A DNA stretch of 64,000 nucleotides from Rhodamnia argentea (GCF_020921035.1 NC_063160.1:21983595-22047594); one strand, 5' to 3'; positions 42,001-54,375 are shown, counted from the stretch's first letter. The notes: a model not told the origin generated them from the letters alone. Translations and numbers: made by a program.

Positions 42001-42823
42001 TGGTGTCGGCTTCGTCATCTTTTCCTCGTCAGTGGAAACAGGGTTAGCTGCAAAACGTGAATAGAATAACATTATTAAAGGGAGATGAGCACTTGTCGCT
42101 GATATTGCTGACCACGAATGGTGGCCGTTCTGTCGCTGTGGTCGTGAAGACGAGACTCCTGGCGTTCAGTGCGCGCGGCGGCGGCGGCGGCAGCGGCTGC
42201 GGCTTCCACCGCTTCATTGGGTTGAAACCCCGACTTGGTTCATTCACCAAGATTAACAAAACAGATTAAAACATCCTAATCTAGGCAAGAACAAAAGTGG
42301 GAAAAAAGGAGGAAAAAGAAAGGAGAGCTTCCATTGATGCCAAACACTGTTCATGGCAATAATCGATGCCAAACTACTTTTCTTGACGAGACACGGGCAA
42401 TTGTTGTTTTGTCGGGTGTTCTAAGAATTCCGGACACAAACCCCGCTCAAAATAACATTGCGACTCCCATGCTTCAAGTATAATAGATGAGCATGGTTTT
42501 AAGGTATAATCGAAAATCAAGCCGATGAGCATGGGTCTATTTTTTAGATTAAAAATTGGGAAATAAGTTCCGACGAACTGATCTCTAAAATCTGAAACTA
42601 GGAACAAGTTTTTGTGTTTTTCTTATTTTATATCTTCACGCGATCATATGGTATTTCATTGCATCAAATCATGAGTGTGTAATCTAGAATCTCTAGTCCG
42701 AGCTTTCATTTCCAACAATTTTCATGATCAAGACTTTTACTTTATTAATGTTTCATACTATTTGTGTGTCTTAATATGAATTGTGATTTGTGAATTGTAA
42801 CAACAAATAATGGTCGTTAGAAG
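37796..42823. other. Long intergenic stretch without a supported gene
   Basis: AT-rich with a perfect (AT)n of about 38 bases at 39035-39072, a GA microsatellite at about 40663-40682 and a CGG repeat (GGCGGCGGCGGCGG) at about 42178-42191. Several frames of 60-110 codons exist on both strands, but none shows a signal peptide plus domain, a known motif or a splice pattern that rescues a family. Confidence 0.5.
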
Positions 42824-44449
42824 TAGAGGTGTCAATATGGGTCTTCGACCCATATTTTAACTCACTTTTATTCATTTGGGTCAAATATAGGTTCGATAAA
42901 CTTAAAAAATAGGTCAAATATGGGTCTAGGCCTACAATGCCTATTTAAATACGGGTTCTAACTTAACTCATTTTCAACCCATTTTCGACACGTGACGTAT
43001 AACTTCGCAATATAACATTTATTCACTTGTAAACTGTCGCCCATTGCTCGCACGCCGTCGTCACTCGACTCCACCACCCACCCCCGCCGCCACCGTTGCC
43101 CACACGCCTTCATCGCTAGACTCCGCTGCACGCTCGCCATTGCCGTCCACCCGCTCGACTGTCGCCACCCACACCCCGTTGCCACCGCTCGCCCGACCAA
43201 CGCCGCCACACGATGAGCACCGCCGCCACCGTCGCCCACCCACACCCCATTGCCACCGCCCGCCCGACCAACGCCGCCACCCGATGAGCCCACTAATTAC
43301 CAAAAAGCCAACCGGTTCTCGTTGAAATTCGCGTAGAGTAGCAAGCCACCATTTCTTATTCGATGCGAATTGAGCAAAATGATCTCCTCCTTCACCCCCA
43401 AAAAGCGCCAAACTTGGCTGGGGCATTTCCAAGTTCGGCGCCAACCTCGCTTTGTTCTTCTTCTTCGTCCATGCGCTCAAGCATGTTCATTCGGTATTGC
43501 ATCTCCCCGCTTAATTGTCTTCTCCCACCCGAGATCCGCGAACCATTGTTTGTCAACAACGAAATGGCAAATGTAGTGGCCACCGGATCGGGTCAAAGCT
43601 CACTGCTCTATCTTGGCAACGGATCTCTAGAGGACCGGGTGGAGAAGCCGAGGCCTTCCCGTTTCAGCTCAAAGTGCTGGGCTGCGGTGACAAAAGAAGC
43701 CCCAAGGCGATTTCCGGGAGAGCGAGGATTATTAGATGGGCGGTCGACGGCGGAAGTGCGGTTGGTTTGGTTCAAGTCTATAAGTAGTTTCATTTGTGTT
43801 GTGGAACCGGTGCTGGATTCAAATTTAGCTTGAAGGAAGGAGGGGATCGGCTTTTGATCGGTGCACTCACCGGAATGGCACTTCATCGATTGATGGGGTG
43901 ATTACGGTGTGAAGACTCAAGAGGGTGATAACCAATCGCATTGTGCTGATCTTAATGAGATCAAGACCCCATATTAAGGACCCGAACGCTATCGAGATTT
44001 GCCTATGTAATCGTTTTGGGAATCTTTTTTTTTTTTTTTTTTTTTTTTTTGCAGCACATGGCGTAAGGGCAAGGAGCAGGCGGTTGAGGAGGTGGGTGAG
44101 TGGCAACGGTGGGCGGGCCAACGGTGGGGCGGCCAAGGTGGCTCCAAGCGGGCGCGCTACGGGGCAACGGGGGACGAGCCACGGTGGCCGCAGTAGGCGG
44201 GCCACGGTGGCGGTGGTGGGTGGTCTACGAAACAGTTTTAAACAAATATTTCATGATTTAATTAAATATATATGTATTTAAAATATACAAGTCGAATCGG
44301 GTTTGGGTCGGATTTGGATTGGGTCGGGTATGGGTCATAAAATTTGTACTACGTGAAAATGGGTCAAAACGGGTTAAATAGGTCAATATGGGTCGGACCA
44401 TATTCAACCCGACCCAAATCCGACCAAACCCACCCATTTGACACCTCTA
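42824..44449. mobile_element. hAT-like non-autonomous DNA transposon, 1.63 kb
   Basis: Termini TAGAGGTGTCAATATGGGT and, inverted, TAGAGGTGTCAAATGGGT. The flanks are GTTAGAAG (42816-42823) and ATTAGAAG (44450-44457), an 8-bp target duplication with one mismatch, as expected for hAT. Many short ATGGGTC / GACCCAT subterminal repeats lie near both ends. The core has a C-rich block (43040-43290), about 600 bases of ordinary sequence (43330-43900) and a poly-T of about 23 bases (about 44027-44049). No transposase frame is recognised. Confidence 0.8.
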
Positions 44450-45503
44450 ATTAGAAGTGATAATTTACTACAATCATTCAATTCAAAACACAAGTGAAAA
44501 CCGGGTAGACTCTGAAACCGACATTGGAACATGTGACTTGATAGGTTTCGGATTTCAAGATATGCAAAGTAAGTTCCAGATTCTAAAAACTAAAAAATCG
44601 GTTACGACGGATAGGTTCCAAGTTCTAGGGAAAATTTAGAACGATTCTAAAACCGCTCATCCCTGTCAGGTATAAACATATCCTTCATGGAAACAAGGAA
44701 GTCTTTGTTCGCGCGCTTCGTTTCCTATGGCAATCCGATAGACGCATTGGCTAATTTTCCCCCCCCAAATAGAGCCGGCAACTATAATACGAGGCTTACG
44801 ATCATGTTTTCTGGCCTCGAGACTTATGAACGTCACGAGAATTTCTTCTCATGGCTCGACGGCTGAAAGTTAAGATGGACGACAGTTCGATACGAGTGAT
44901 CTCATACTTCTTAAAACCCGAGAATCTTGATCGCTCGCTCATACGGTGCCATTCTTGGGGTCGTTGACCCGTTAATCGAACTTAGGATCTCATCACGGAA
45001 GGAAGACTAACGCCATAATGACGATGAAAATCGACTTGTGCGGTGGAAATTTGCTTGGAAAGAAAAAAAAAGGGTCAAGCAGAATCCAAAAGTTCCATGC
45101 CCGTCACCATCATCCAGTTAAAGTCTGCGAGACTTATGATTCTTCTTAAGCGCGTGGGTTCCACAACGACGGGCAAAGGCAAGACTCCTAGGTCATCGCA
45201 AACTTCCAACGCTCCAGTGACTTCAGTTCTTGCCCGGGATCATCAGCACTTAGGAACGATGACCCGGTCATCCCTGTCCGAGCCCAAAAAAAAAAAAAGA
45301 CTTGGAAAGTTTTTTTAAATTAGCCTACGAAACTTAGTTCGCTCCCTATATATACATCCCTGAACGATCCAGGAAGTGCAACGTCTTGCGCACAGTGTCC
45401 TTCGAGACGTAGACAGAGCGAAAACATAGGAAAAACAAAAGAGTTCTCACCCGCTTGCCCCCAGTGTGCAAACCCGAGAGTTGGCTGACGTGGCCCAGTA
45501 CCG
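44450..45503. other. Intergenic, presumed NAC promoter
   Basis: No supported gene. A C8 run lies near 44760 and an A12 run near 45287. CTCCCTATATATACATC at about 45340-45356 contains a good TATA box (TATATATA) about 155 bases upstream of the NAC start codon. Confidence 0.5.
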
Positions 45504-47203
45504 ATGGAAGAGCCGACGCCGGAGCTCGAACTCCCAGGTTTCCGCTTCCACCCCACCGAAGAGGAGCTCCTCGATTTCTATCTCCGGAACATGATTTCCA
45601 ACAAGAAGCTGCGGTTCGACGTGATCGGGTTCTTGAACATCTACAACTACGACCCGCGGGAATTGCCCGGTACGTGCAGCACGTTCCGCTATTTTATCTG
45701 ATTACCAAAGAAGTATATTTTTGATCTTGCGCGTTCCTGAAGTTGAGATTAATTAATTTTTGATGGAACAGGACTGGCGAAGATTGGCGAAAGAGAGTGG
45801 TACTTCTTTGTGCCGAGAGATAGGAAGCACGGGAGCGGCGGTCGGCCGAACCGGACCACCAAGCACGGCTTCTGGAAGGCCACCGGCTCGGACCGGAAGA
45901 TTGTGAGCCTGTCGGACCACAAGAGGGTACTCGGCCTGAGAAAGACCCTCGTGTTCTACGAGGGCAGGGCGCCGCGAGGAAGCAAGACAGATTGGGTCAT
46001 GAACGAGTACAGATTGCCCGATGACTCATCGCCCAAGGTATACATCCTTTTTTTAATCCAACGCATGGAATTGGATTAGCATGTTCCCTATCTGTACGTT
46101 GCCATGGAAAAAACATGAAATGTACCTAATATTTCTGCCATTATCAATCTCGTAACACTTCCTTATCGACGAACCCCCCTGGGAAAACCAATGGGAAGAA
46201 ACCGAAGAAGAAGAGAGAATGAGAAGCCAAAATGACTTGAAAGATGTACTGTAGTTTCCTCTTCCCTTGACTTTCCTGGAAATTGCCACTAGTCTAGGCT
46301 GGTCTTTGAAGCATTGATCCATGCCAGGAAGATAGTCCCAATTAACCAAACCAGGACCACTTAGGAACTTACTATGGAATTTCCAAGCCTGAAGCTGTAG
46401 AGAAGTTTCCTGGAAGTTCGTTGACGGTTTTGATACTTATTGTGGAAATAAAACAGGATTGCCTGGCCACCAAGTTTTTAAAAAACAAAAAAAAAGCTTT
46501 GATGATCCTGTTAATGTATAACACCTGACTTTGACTTCCCAAACTCATCGCCAAGAAAAAAAATTGAAGGGACATGAACCATTCACTTGATTCGACCGCG
46601 ACGACCCGTAAATCCTAAGTCCTAAACCAACCAGATTATTGAATTCGATACAACTGTAACGAAAAGAAGGGTCAAGGCACCAGAGTCGATGTCGAAAAAC
46701 AGAGGACGCATTTCTCATATGTCTCTCCATTGAAAATGTTGCAGGAAATGGTCCTGTGCAAGATATACAGGAAGGCCACCTCCCTGAAAGTGCTGGAGCA
46801 GAGAGCGGCGATGGAGGAAGGCATGAATAAGGCCGTCCCTACTGCCTCTGCTCACCCCTCTCCTCCATCTCCGTTCTCACCGATGGAGACCCCCTCGTCC
46901 TTCTCCACTCAGCCGTCAATGAACACGTCTAACATTGTGCTCAAGCAGGAACTACTGGAGGGAGAAGATGAGCAGGAAGTACAGGGTTTCATCACAAGCC
47001 CAGCACAAGATTATGACATGAACAAGGTGGTGACCAAAGCGTCGTCCTCTTCACTGCAAATGCCAACTGGGAAGGAGAAATTGCCGGAGCTGCAAGTGCC
47101 CAAGATGCCTGTGGACTGGACACAGGACAGCTTCTGGACTCAGTTCAACAGCCCCTGGCTTCAGAGCTTGAACACCCCTTACGCCAACATTCTGAACTTC
47201 TAA
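45504..47203 (+). CDS. NAC domain transcription factor (3 exons, 296 aa)
   Basis: Exons 45504-45669, 45772-46037, 46745-47203, with matching phases and 891 bases in total. The three-exon layout with both introns inside the NAC domain is standard. The NAC domain covers about residues 10-160: subdomain [21 protein letters not shown] with [16 protein letters not shown] and [14 protein letters not shown], then [19 protein letters not shown] with [19 protein letters not shown] and [10 protein letters not shown], and E with [10 protein letters not shown]. It binds DNA as a dimer in the nucleus. The C-terminal half is proline-, serine- and glutamine-rich, ends [17 protein letters not shown], and has no transmembrane segment, so it looks like an activation region. 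I could not assign a subgroup with confidence. Intron 2 is 707 bases. Confidence 0.95.
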
Positions 47204-47978
47204 TTCGTTGATAGACACGAGTTTAATTCAAAGCCCAGTGGTTCTAGATTGTTAAGAGTGTTCCACATCGCTTGTCTACGGGCACCCTCGAGTCAGACTT
47301 TCGGGGAGCTGCGCACGAATCACCTCTATCTAACAGTGTCGTCGCACAATGTTTATGCTCCAATAAGTGAGGAGCCTCTCATGCTTAGGTTAGTGCTAGG
47401 AAGAGCTCAGCTTGGCTGTACAATCCATCGTAACAACTTCTGTCGCGAATCGAATCAAATTGGGATTCCCTCCTTTTTCCCTTAATTTCATCGCTCAAGT
47501 TTGTCGAGAATAATTTACTCCTTTTCATTTTGGGCCAGAAGAAGCCTGCAACGAGGTGATCTCTATCGTCTAATTTTTCTCAGGCCCTGTGAAAACACCA
47601 TGAGTCGATTCTTTCGCAAACTTTAAAACAGAGGAATTCACGAGATTATGAGGTGACAGCCCAGGTAGAAATTGCATTTGAATCTCCTAAAGCTCTGTTC
47701 GTGCATGTTCTTTGGTTTAGGCAAAGATCAGATAGCCCACAACGTAGCCAGCCAGACAAAGGAAGACCTTAAGCTTCTTTATTTCATAGGTTGTCTCATA
47801 CACAACGAGTCACGGTCAACAAGCATGACTTTTCCTTGATCGGTTTAGCTCCTCACGTTATTGAGTATTTTATACGTCGTATCATCGCCAACCGCTAATC
47901 ATGTGGATACCTATCCACAAAGCCCACATGATTAATAGTTGAGATGAACTTAGATTTGTGCGATCCGTGGACCGTAAG
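47204..47978. other. Intergenic, between convergent genes
   Basis: Holds the 3' ends of the NAC gene and of the minus-strand chitinase. No supported coding region. Confidence 0.5.
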
Positions 47979-49226
47979 TTACATGGTGTCAACAAAGAGA
48001 CCGGACCCGAACGGCCTCTGGCTGTAGCAGTCGAGGTTGTTGCCGTAGCCGACGCCGAGCACGTCGCAAAACCTCTTGTAGAACCCGATCCGGTCCTCCA
48101 CCCTCGCGTCCTTCCCTCTCCCGCACTCAAGGCCTCCGTTGATGACGTTGGTCACGGCCCCGTACCCTGCGACCCGCCCTGCAGACTTGTCCGCCGCGGA
48201 CGGGGTCCACCGCCCCGTGGTGACGTCGTGGCAGGACGGCTTGGGCGACTGCGCGGTCATCCAGAACCATATGGCCGTCTTGAACGAGACGACCGCGTCT
48301 GTCGCGACCAGGTCCGGGTTCTTGAGGAGGTCCGCTCCTATTGCCTTGCCGCATCTCCCGTAGTTGTAGTTCCTAAAGAGATCGGATCTTAGTTATTGCA
48401 AATGCTTGGAACGGTCGAGACAAGTAGACAAAGGCACATCTTAAAGTTCTCGACAACATTACAGCTAGTGATGGGCTAAAATTATGGGCCAATTACAAGG
48501 TGGTTGCAAAGGATACCATGAGAGCTGGATTGGCCCACGGCCGTAGTATTGCTTGCCAGGAGCACAAGGGTAGGTTGGATCAGGAGAGCAATAGGCGCTT
48601 GGGTTTTGTTCCTTCACATGGCAATATCCCCATGAGTATGGCCCGTCCGGTGCACTAGCCCACCCACCTGTTTCTCCAAAAGATAAGATAGCACGCTAAA
48701 TCATGGTTTAATAGATTAATTACATCATCAGTAATACATAAAGAGTCCTTGGTTTACTTATCATTCTCATCGTAATTTTCTGCCGGAAGAACCCACCTGT
48801 CGTTTCATGGGATGTCTGTCCCAAGAAAGCCGCGATCTCCCGCTTGCGTGTGGCGGCATCACCGGTGGTTCCGAACGCCGGGAACGACTTGGCAGCCGCG
48901 ACGAAAGCGTCGTACGTGTAGAACCCTTTGGCAGGGCATCCGGCGTCGTTCCTGTGCTTCAGCAACTGATTGAACGTATCTCTCGAGATGAGGCCACTAA
49001 CGTCGCCCCCGATGCCTCCTCCGCCGCTGCATTGGCTCTGGCATCCGTCCGCACAATACTCACTCGTGGTGCCACACCACCCGTACTGGCTGCAGCACAG
49101 CCCTCCCGGGCACACCTGGCCGCCGGCTTGGCTGCCGCATTGCTCGGCGGAGGCGCCGCGGGTCAGGGCTGAGAGGAGAGAGAGAATCGCTAGGGTTTTG
49201 ATCAGAAGCATTTTCTTGGTTTGCAT
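47979..49226 (-). CDS. Class I endochitinase, GH19 with hevein domain (3 exons, 324 aa)
   Basis: Minus-strand exons 48797-49226, 48517-48667, 47979-48372; 975 bases in phase. Cleaves chitin of fungal walls. Residues 1-27 are a signal peptide. Residues 28-66 are a hevein-type chitin-binding domain with eight cysteines ([15 protein letters not shown]). A glycine-rich hinge (SGGGGIGGD) follows, then the GH19 domain. Catalytic glutamates are Glu141 in SHETTGG and Glu163 in YCHVKEQNP, spaced 22 residues as in the barley enzyme (67 and 89). The NYNYG motif starts exon 3. The C-terminal GLFVDTM resembles a vacuolar targeting extension. The intron positions are the usual ones for class I. The third exon is markedly GC-rich. 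Expression is typically pathogen- or ethylene-induced, but I saw no clear GCC box upstream. Confidence 0.95.
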
Positions 49227-49262
49227 GGATAGGTTCTAAGGAGTGCGTGAGGCGGCTAACGA

Positions 49263-49270
49263 ATATATAG
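49263..49270 (-). promoter_or_regulatory. Probable TATA box of the chitinase gene
   Basis: CTATATAT on the minus strand, about 40 bases upstream of the start codon. That implies a very short 5' UTR, if this is the box used. Confidence 0.45.
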
Positions 49271-51196
49271 GAGGAGAAATTAATGTAGGAGCGACAAAAA
49301 AATTCTTTGTTTCCTTTTACATTATATCTCTCAATTAAGATTATAAAATATGCTTAGGCTTCACTTTTGTTAAAGCTTCTCGTCCTCATCTTGCTAACTT
49401 TTAAGAAAAAAGGGCACGTGGGCGGCTGTAAGAAAACACGTTTTGGCTTCATCTACATGAATGTCCTGAAGTCAAGAAATGTGGATAATCGTTGTGGACC
49501 TTAGAGCTTTTTCTTCCTGGTACAACTAACGAACATTAGCATTAACAACATCTCTACGATCCAACTTGAGAGTTTCCTTTGGTGATATATAGCCAATGTT
49601 AGTCCAACCCCTTTAAAAATTAAACCAATTTATCTTTTGTACGGTGATATACAAGAAAAATAATGGGATAAATTCGAAATCTCATGACCTTCAATCGAAC
49701 AAGAAGATCGGTATTTTTACTCTTGAAACAACACATTATATATTAAACAAGTTAGAAATTAACATCTAGATCGTTCTAATAATATGAATCGTCTCCTAGA
49801 TACTTTTGGCATAACATACCGGATATTGAACAAGTCGGAAACTAACATCTTGATCGTTCTTATGATACAAGTGGCCTCCTAGATCTATTAGCGCATCTGT
49901 CATCTATGACTTCAAGATCATGATCAAGATATAATATCTACAACTTGGAAAGTGGAAAGTACCCTCCTTGAATATCTTTTTTTTTTCCAAGGCATGCTTT
50001 TGATGAAAGAGGCTTTAACCACATATGAAAGTGGGGATATGCTCTGGTGAAGTGAGAATATGCTCGGATCTATCATTTGGTTCTCTTTTTATCATATCCG
50101 CTCCGGTGGAAAATAGTCGAGCCGAAAGTGACATATGATCGAAACAGTATCTTATTATGGCATTTCCCAGTCTCAAATATTTAAATATTAATTCACATTT
50201 TTCATTTAACAGTTTAAAATTTTAAAATAATTATTGATGGTTCCACAATATTATTCATGTTATCGAAAGATGAGATTCTGAATTCAAATTTTTTTCACTT
50301 TCTTTATTCGGTTATTTGAATTTTTAGAACAGTTGACAGTAATTTCATAAAATTATTTAAAAATTAAATTGCTTTTTTGATTTCGCAAGTTCATCAACTT
50401 ATACTACATCAAACCAAATACATGTTAAAGCTAGGGTCATCGGCATCACGATTAATTTTCTTTTCTAAAAATCTAGAGCAGTTGATAGGATTTAAGCATA
50501 TGATCTATGATGTCCGAGCTAAAAATCCCTCGACATCTCGATTAACTGCGCTATACCGTAGGACGAACTTTTCACTTTGTCCTGTCGGCCATACATCAAA
50601 TGAGTATGATCTTAAAGTCGAACTAATTAAGAATGCTCCAGAAGTTATCTCTACAGGGATTAGCCTCAAAGTGCAATCATTGCACGATGCAATTGGACAA
50701 GGAATCATTTCAGCTACCCTGCCCACCCTAATCCTATAGACCTCCATGTGTCTTATACTCACCCGGCGAATGCATGCATACTTTATTGAGATGGGACATA
50801 AAGGAGAACCTGGTGGTTTCTAGGGACGCTTTGATCATTACAGCTTGGACCCATTCAAAAGTATAAATGTCAAAAGCAAGCTTTTTTCCAATCCTTATCC
50901 TTCCACGTACTTCCTAGGTCCCTCGTTAATTTCTCAGTCGGGGTCACCCGGGAACGTCACTGTCTTGTCAATCGCATGTTCGTGGTGTTCTGAAATCTGC
51001 CTTTGCTTTATTTATAATGGAGAGACTTTGAATAATGCGTGCCCGTTTTCGATTGGAACGACGATGTGGGGGTGGCGAAGCCTCCCATTCTTGACCATGG
51101 GCGACGACATTGGCTGTCATGAAACGCGATTTGGATCGGTCTAAAGTGAAAGATGTTGGTGCACACTGCATATCCTTTTATTCATGAGTATAGTCT
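49271..51196. other. Intergenic stretch without a supported gene
   Basis: AT-rich. Around 50320-50540 there is TTTTTAGAACAGTTGACAGTAATTTC-like sequence that resembles the terminal repeat of the TRIM-like element at 14201-14504, so a degraded relative may lie here. A 120-codon frame at 50377-50739 has no recognisable features. Confidence 0.4.
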
Positions 51197-51958
51197 AGGG
51201 GTGTACAATCGGATCGGATTTATCCGGAATTCGGATGGGCTCATCCGAAAAATAGGGTCGGAAATCGATTCTTATTCAAATCGGTCCGATTTCGGTTCCA
51301 ATTTTTGGGAACCGGTTGAAACCGGTCCGGTTCTCGATTCTAGATGAACACCCACCCGGTTCGGTTTTAGAACCGATTTTTAGTTACTTTTAAAAAAAAA
51401 GAAACCCTAATGTAGTGTCCAAATAATTATAATTTTGATTTTATGCTCGTGGTGTTTGAGTTTTTCTCGTGTTGGTTCATGCGCGCTTAATGTGGTGTCT
51501 TTTAGCATGTTATTTGGATCCTACAATTTCACTTCTTTTTTAATGGTTACAATGAAAATTGAAGTGTGATAGAAAGACTTGCACTATATTAATTCAGCGT
51601 TCTAGAGAATCATGTTACTTTTAATGGATTGTAACTTTTATTTTTTATATCGGGGTTTGTTGCTTTTGGTGGATCATACTATTATTATTATTATTATTTT
51701 TTTTGGATTGTTGCTTTCAGTGTATTATAATTTTTGTTGCTCATTTCATCGATACTCGTATTATTTTAATGAAAAAAAAAGGAAAATAGGTTCTCGGGTA
51801 TACCTTGAAACAGGATCGAAAAACAGGGTCGGTTCCAAAACAAGTTCCAAGACAAACGGGATCGATTCTCGGTTCCAAAAATTGGAAATCGGTTATAACA
51901 TGGTCGGTTTCGGGGTCTAGATTTGGACTCGGCTCACCCGACCTATGCTCACCCCTCG
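51197..51958. mobile_element. hAT-like non-autonomous DNA transposon, 762 bp
   Basis: Starts AGGGGTGTACAATCGG and ends CTATGCTCACCCCTCG; the inverted end reads CGAGGGGTGAGCATAG. It is flanked by a perfect 8-bp duplication TATAGTCT (51189-51196 and 51959-51966). Subterminal CGGTTCCAA / TTGGAACCG-like repeats occur at both sides. The middle is AT-rich and contains a (ATT)n run (51681-51698). No transposase. Confidence 0.8.
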
Positions 51959-53043
51959 TATAGTCTAATTATTATCGAATATTATAAAGCAGAGGTACCC
52001 TAAAAAGAAAATTTTTATATCCATCATTGTCGTTTGGACTAATATGAGGAAGTAGTCCTTGGACATTATTATAGTTGTTGTCAACCTATGGGATGGATGT
52101 GCTTGCTTGCAGTCTTGTCCGAGGACTACTTCCTCCCACCTTTCGATTCATTAATGCACTCATGAAGTGGGATAAATCGATGAGTGTTCGTAAGGAAGAG
52201 TGTTTTGGGGGAAATTTACTGAGCATATACAATAAAGAAATGTTCGATTTTCAAATCATTTATTGCGCATAGAAAACAAGTAACATCTTCTTATTTCGTA
52301 TCTTAACAAAGTGCCCCATGGGCACTCGTTAATAAGATCTCATTAGTAAAATTATTTTGATAGAAGCAAGAGATTTGAACTACTGGGTATTCTAGATTCA
52401 CAAAGCTCGTAATGAGATGAGGTTAACATGTTAGATGTTACCGGTTATAGAGGACACAGAGGACGAGATTTTAGTCTTATCATGTGCATTTCATTGAAAT
52501 TATCTTCTCCCAGACAGATGGAATCTTGACAGCTCTGGTTTGTGTTCTAAACTTAAGAATTCAGATTCCTTCCTTCATTAATAACCCAATTGAAACACAC
52601 AAACCAACACGGTTGAACTGCATATTCCATTTAACTAAGAAAATTCAAAACTTTACAACATGAAAATCATCAAATTTGTTCTCTTTCCCTCTTTGACTGT
52701 ATTATGTTGCAGTGATTCAGTAACTGAACTGGCGATTTGTTCATCATCTTGAAGTCTGCTATAGTCAGGATTTTGAACTTGTGAGAATTCATCCCCAAAG
52801 CAAAAACATGTAACAGATAAGAGACATGATCAAGATATGTATTCTCTCACAATGTAATGCTTTCCTTTACAAGATTTCCTACTATCTCATTGTTGTCAAG
52901 ATCTTCATGAACTAATAATGGTTGAGGATGTTGACAACTGATGCTCTGGTTCTGATTAAGCGTCGGACAACAAATTCAAGTTCTTCCCCCCAAGATCTTG
53001 AATGGTTAGCTCCAATTGTCTCAGCTCATTTTGTATGCCTTTG
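51959..53043. other. Intergenic, with an 18-bp inverted repeat
   Basis: No supported gene. GAGGAAGTAGTCCTTGGA (52046-52063) pairs with TCCGAGGACTACTTCCTC (52118-52135), 17 of 18 positions plus one G:T, around a 54-base loop. Nothing else recognised. Confidence 0.5.
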
Positions 53044-53203
53044 TGTTGGGATTATCCCATATCGATTGTGAAAGGGGCTGGTAATCAATTTATAAGTGTG
53101 AGGAAAAGTCTTATCCTTTGAGTTAGCCTTTGAAATGAGAGAGATCCAAAACCGTCTAATATTGATATTAGAGTTCAAATTACTAATAAGTCTAGACCCA
53201 ACA
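53044..53203. repeat. Possible solo LTR
   Basis: A 160-base segment starts TGTTGGG and ends CCCAACA, a perfect 7-bp terminal inverted repeat with TG...CA ends. The internal TCCCATATCGATTGTGAAAGG resembles motifs common in plant LTRs. The 5-base flanks (CTTTG and GTCAC) do not match, so the target duplication is missing or the call is wrong. Confidence 0.4.
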
Positions 53204-53741
53204 GTCACATATACAGATTGTCGCTGCCTCCGACCCATTCGATCTGCACATCGATTTCCAGTTATTGTGGCCGATGAAGGCTTGCAGCACAGCTGGTAAA
53301 TCAGGAGCCAGCACCCCCTCCTGCACCCCCCAGGGGGGACTGGCTGCAGGTAAGCCAGCGTATTCCCACCTCCTCCGGGAAGACAAATATGGGAGGAGGA
53401 ACTGGGCATTCGCCCGTAAAGAGCTTCTTAACCGGGCATCCACCTTTTCAGACCACCTTTTCAGATTCGCTGAGCACAGTGGCTTCTTCCTCACAAATGA
53501 CCCGCATGGAGGAGTGCATCAATTTCGAAAACAAGGACCGGACGCATTGTTTTGACAGTGCTTTATTTTTGCGTGTATGAAGGAAAACAAGGATTCGAAC
53601 ACTGCAACAGTGACCGGTTCAACTTGTCTTAGCATTCTAGATGTGGCTAGTGTCTTGCTGTCGAAAGAAGAAAAGGTGCAATTGCTCTAAGTCCCTCGGG
53701 GACTTGTTGGCTACCTTTTTGGCCTTGATCCTAGAGGCTAA
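53204..53741. other. Unassigned sequence with an unexplained 96-codon frame
   Basis: A frame at 53265-53555 encodes a basic, protein-like sequence (KYGRRNWAFARKELLNRAS, FRFAEHSGFFLTNDPHGG), which I cannot assign. The start is uncertain and no exon partner was found. The composition is less AT-rich than the flanks. Confidence 0.25.
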
Positions 53742-54372
53742 GGGGTGAATGAAAATCATCCTGTTTGAGATATAGATTTCTGGCTAGACATAATTTTTTC
53801 TATTTCTGTTTCTGAATGAGTTTTTAAGTAAAAAAATACGTTTGATAACGACATAAAATTTTTTATTGTGAAATAAAAGTTCGGCCGGTAGGTAAGCAAC
53901 GGCGGTGGTGATCGGCGAAGGCAGTGGAGGTCGCCGACGGTGGTCGGCCGAGGTGGCCGCTTGCGGTGGGAGATGGTGGTGGTGGTGGAGGTTGCCGGTG
54001 GTGGCGGTGGCCGGCAATAGTGGCCGGCGGTGAGTGGCAGCCGGTGGTGATCGACGATGGCGGCCGGTAGTGGCGGCGGTGGGTGGTGGTGGTGGCCGGG
54101 GTTGGTCGAAAGAGGTCACCGGCTGCGGGTGGCGATGGGTGGGGTGAGGCGACGGCCGATGGTGAGGCGGGGGCTAAATTTTTATTTCTATTTCTCCGAA
54201 AAGTAAAAAAAAATTATTTCTCATTTCTCTTTCAAATCTATTTATGAAACAGAAATTTGTTTCATAAATAGAAAAATAGAATTACATTACCAAACAAGTT
54301 TTTATTCCAAACCTATTCTAAAAATAGGTTTGGAACAAAAACAGAGAAATTGAATGGATTTCATGCACGCCC
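53742..54372. mobile_element. TAA-flanked non-autonomous element 1 (PIF/Harbinger-like)
   Basis: Starts GGGGTGAATGAAAATCATCC and ends GGATTTCATGCACGCCC, which inverted reads GGGCGTGCATGAAATCC. TAA lies at 53739-53741 and 54373-54375. The core 53881-54170 is a GGTGG/CGGCGG-rich block. Two internal hairpins follow: TTTATGAAAC/GTTTCATAAA (54241-54268) and TTCCAAACCTAT/ATAGGTTTGGAA (54305-54335). Confidence 0.5.
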
Positions 54373-54375
54373 TAA

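Noticed and set aside
43061-43480. 139-codon minus-strand frame inside the hAT-like element
   Set aside because: Half of it is translated from a low-complexity C-rich block (GGVGRA, GGGR repeats). It has no transposase or host motif.
47958-48392. 144-codon plus-strand frame
   Set aside because: It is the antisense shadow of the GC-rich third exon of the chitinase gene.
50377-50739. 120-codon plus-strand frame
   Set aside because: It has no start context, no domain and partly overlaps retroelement-like sequence. It is probably chance in AT-rich DNA.
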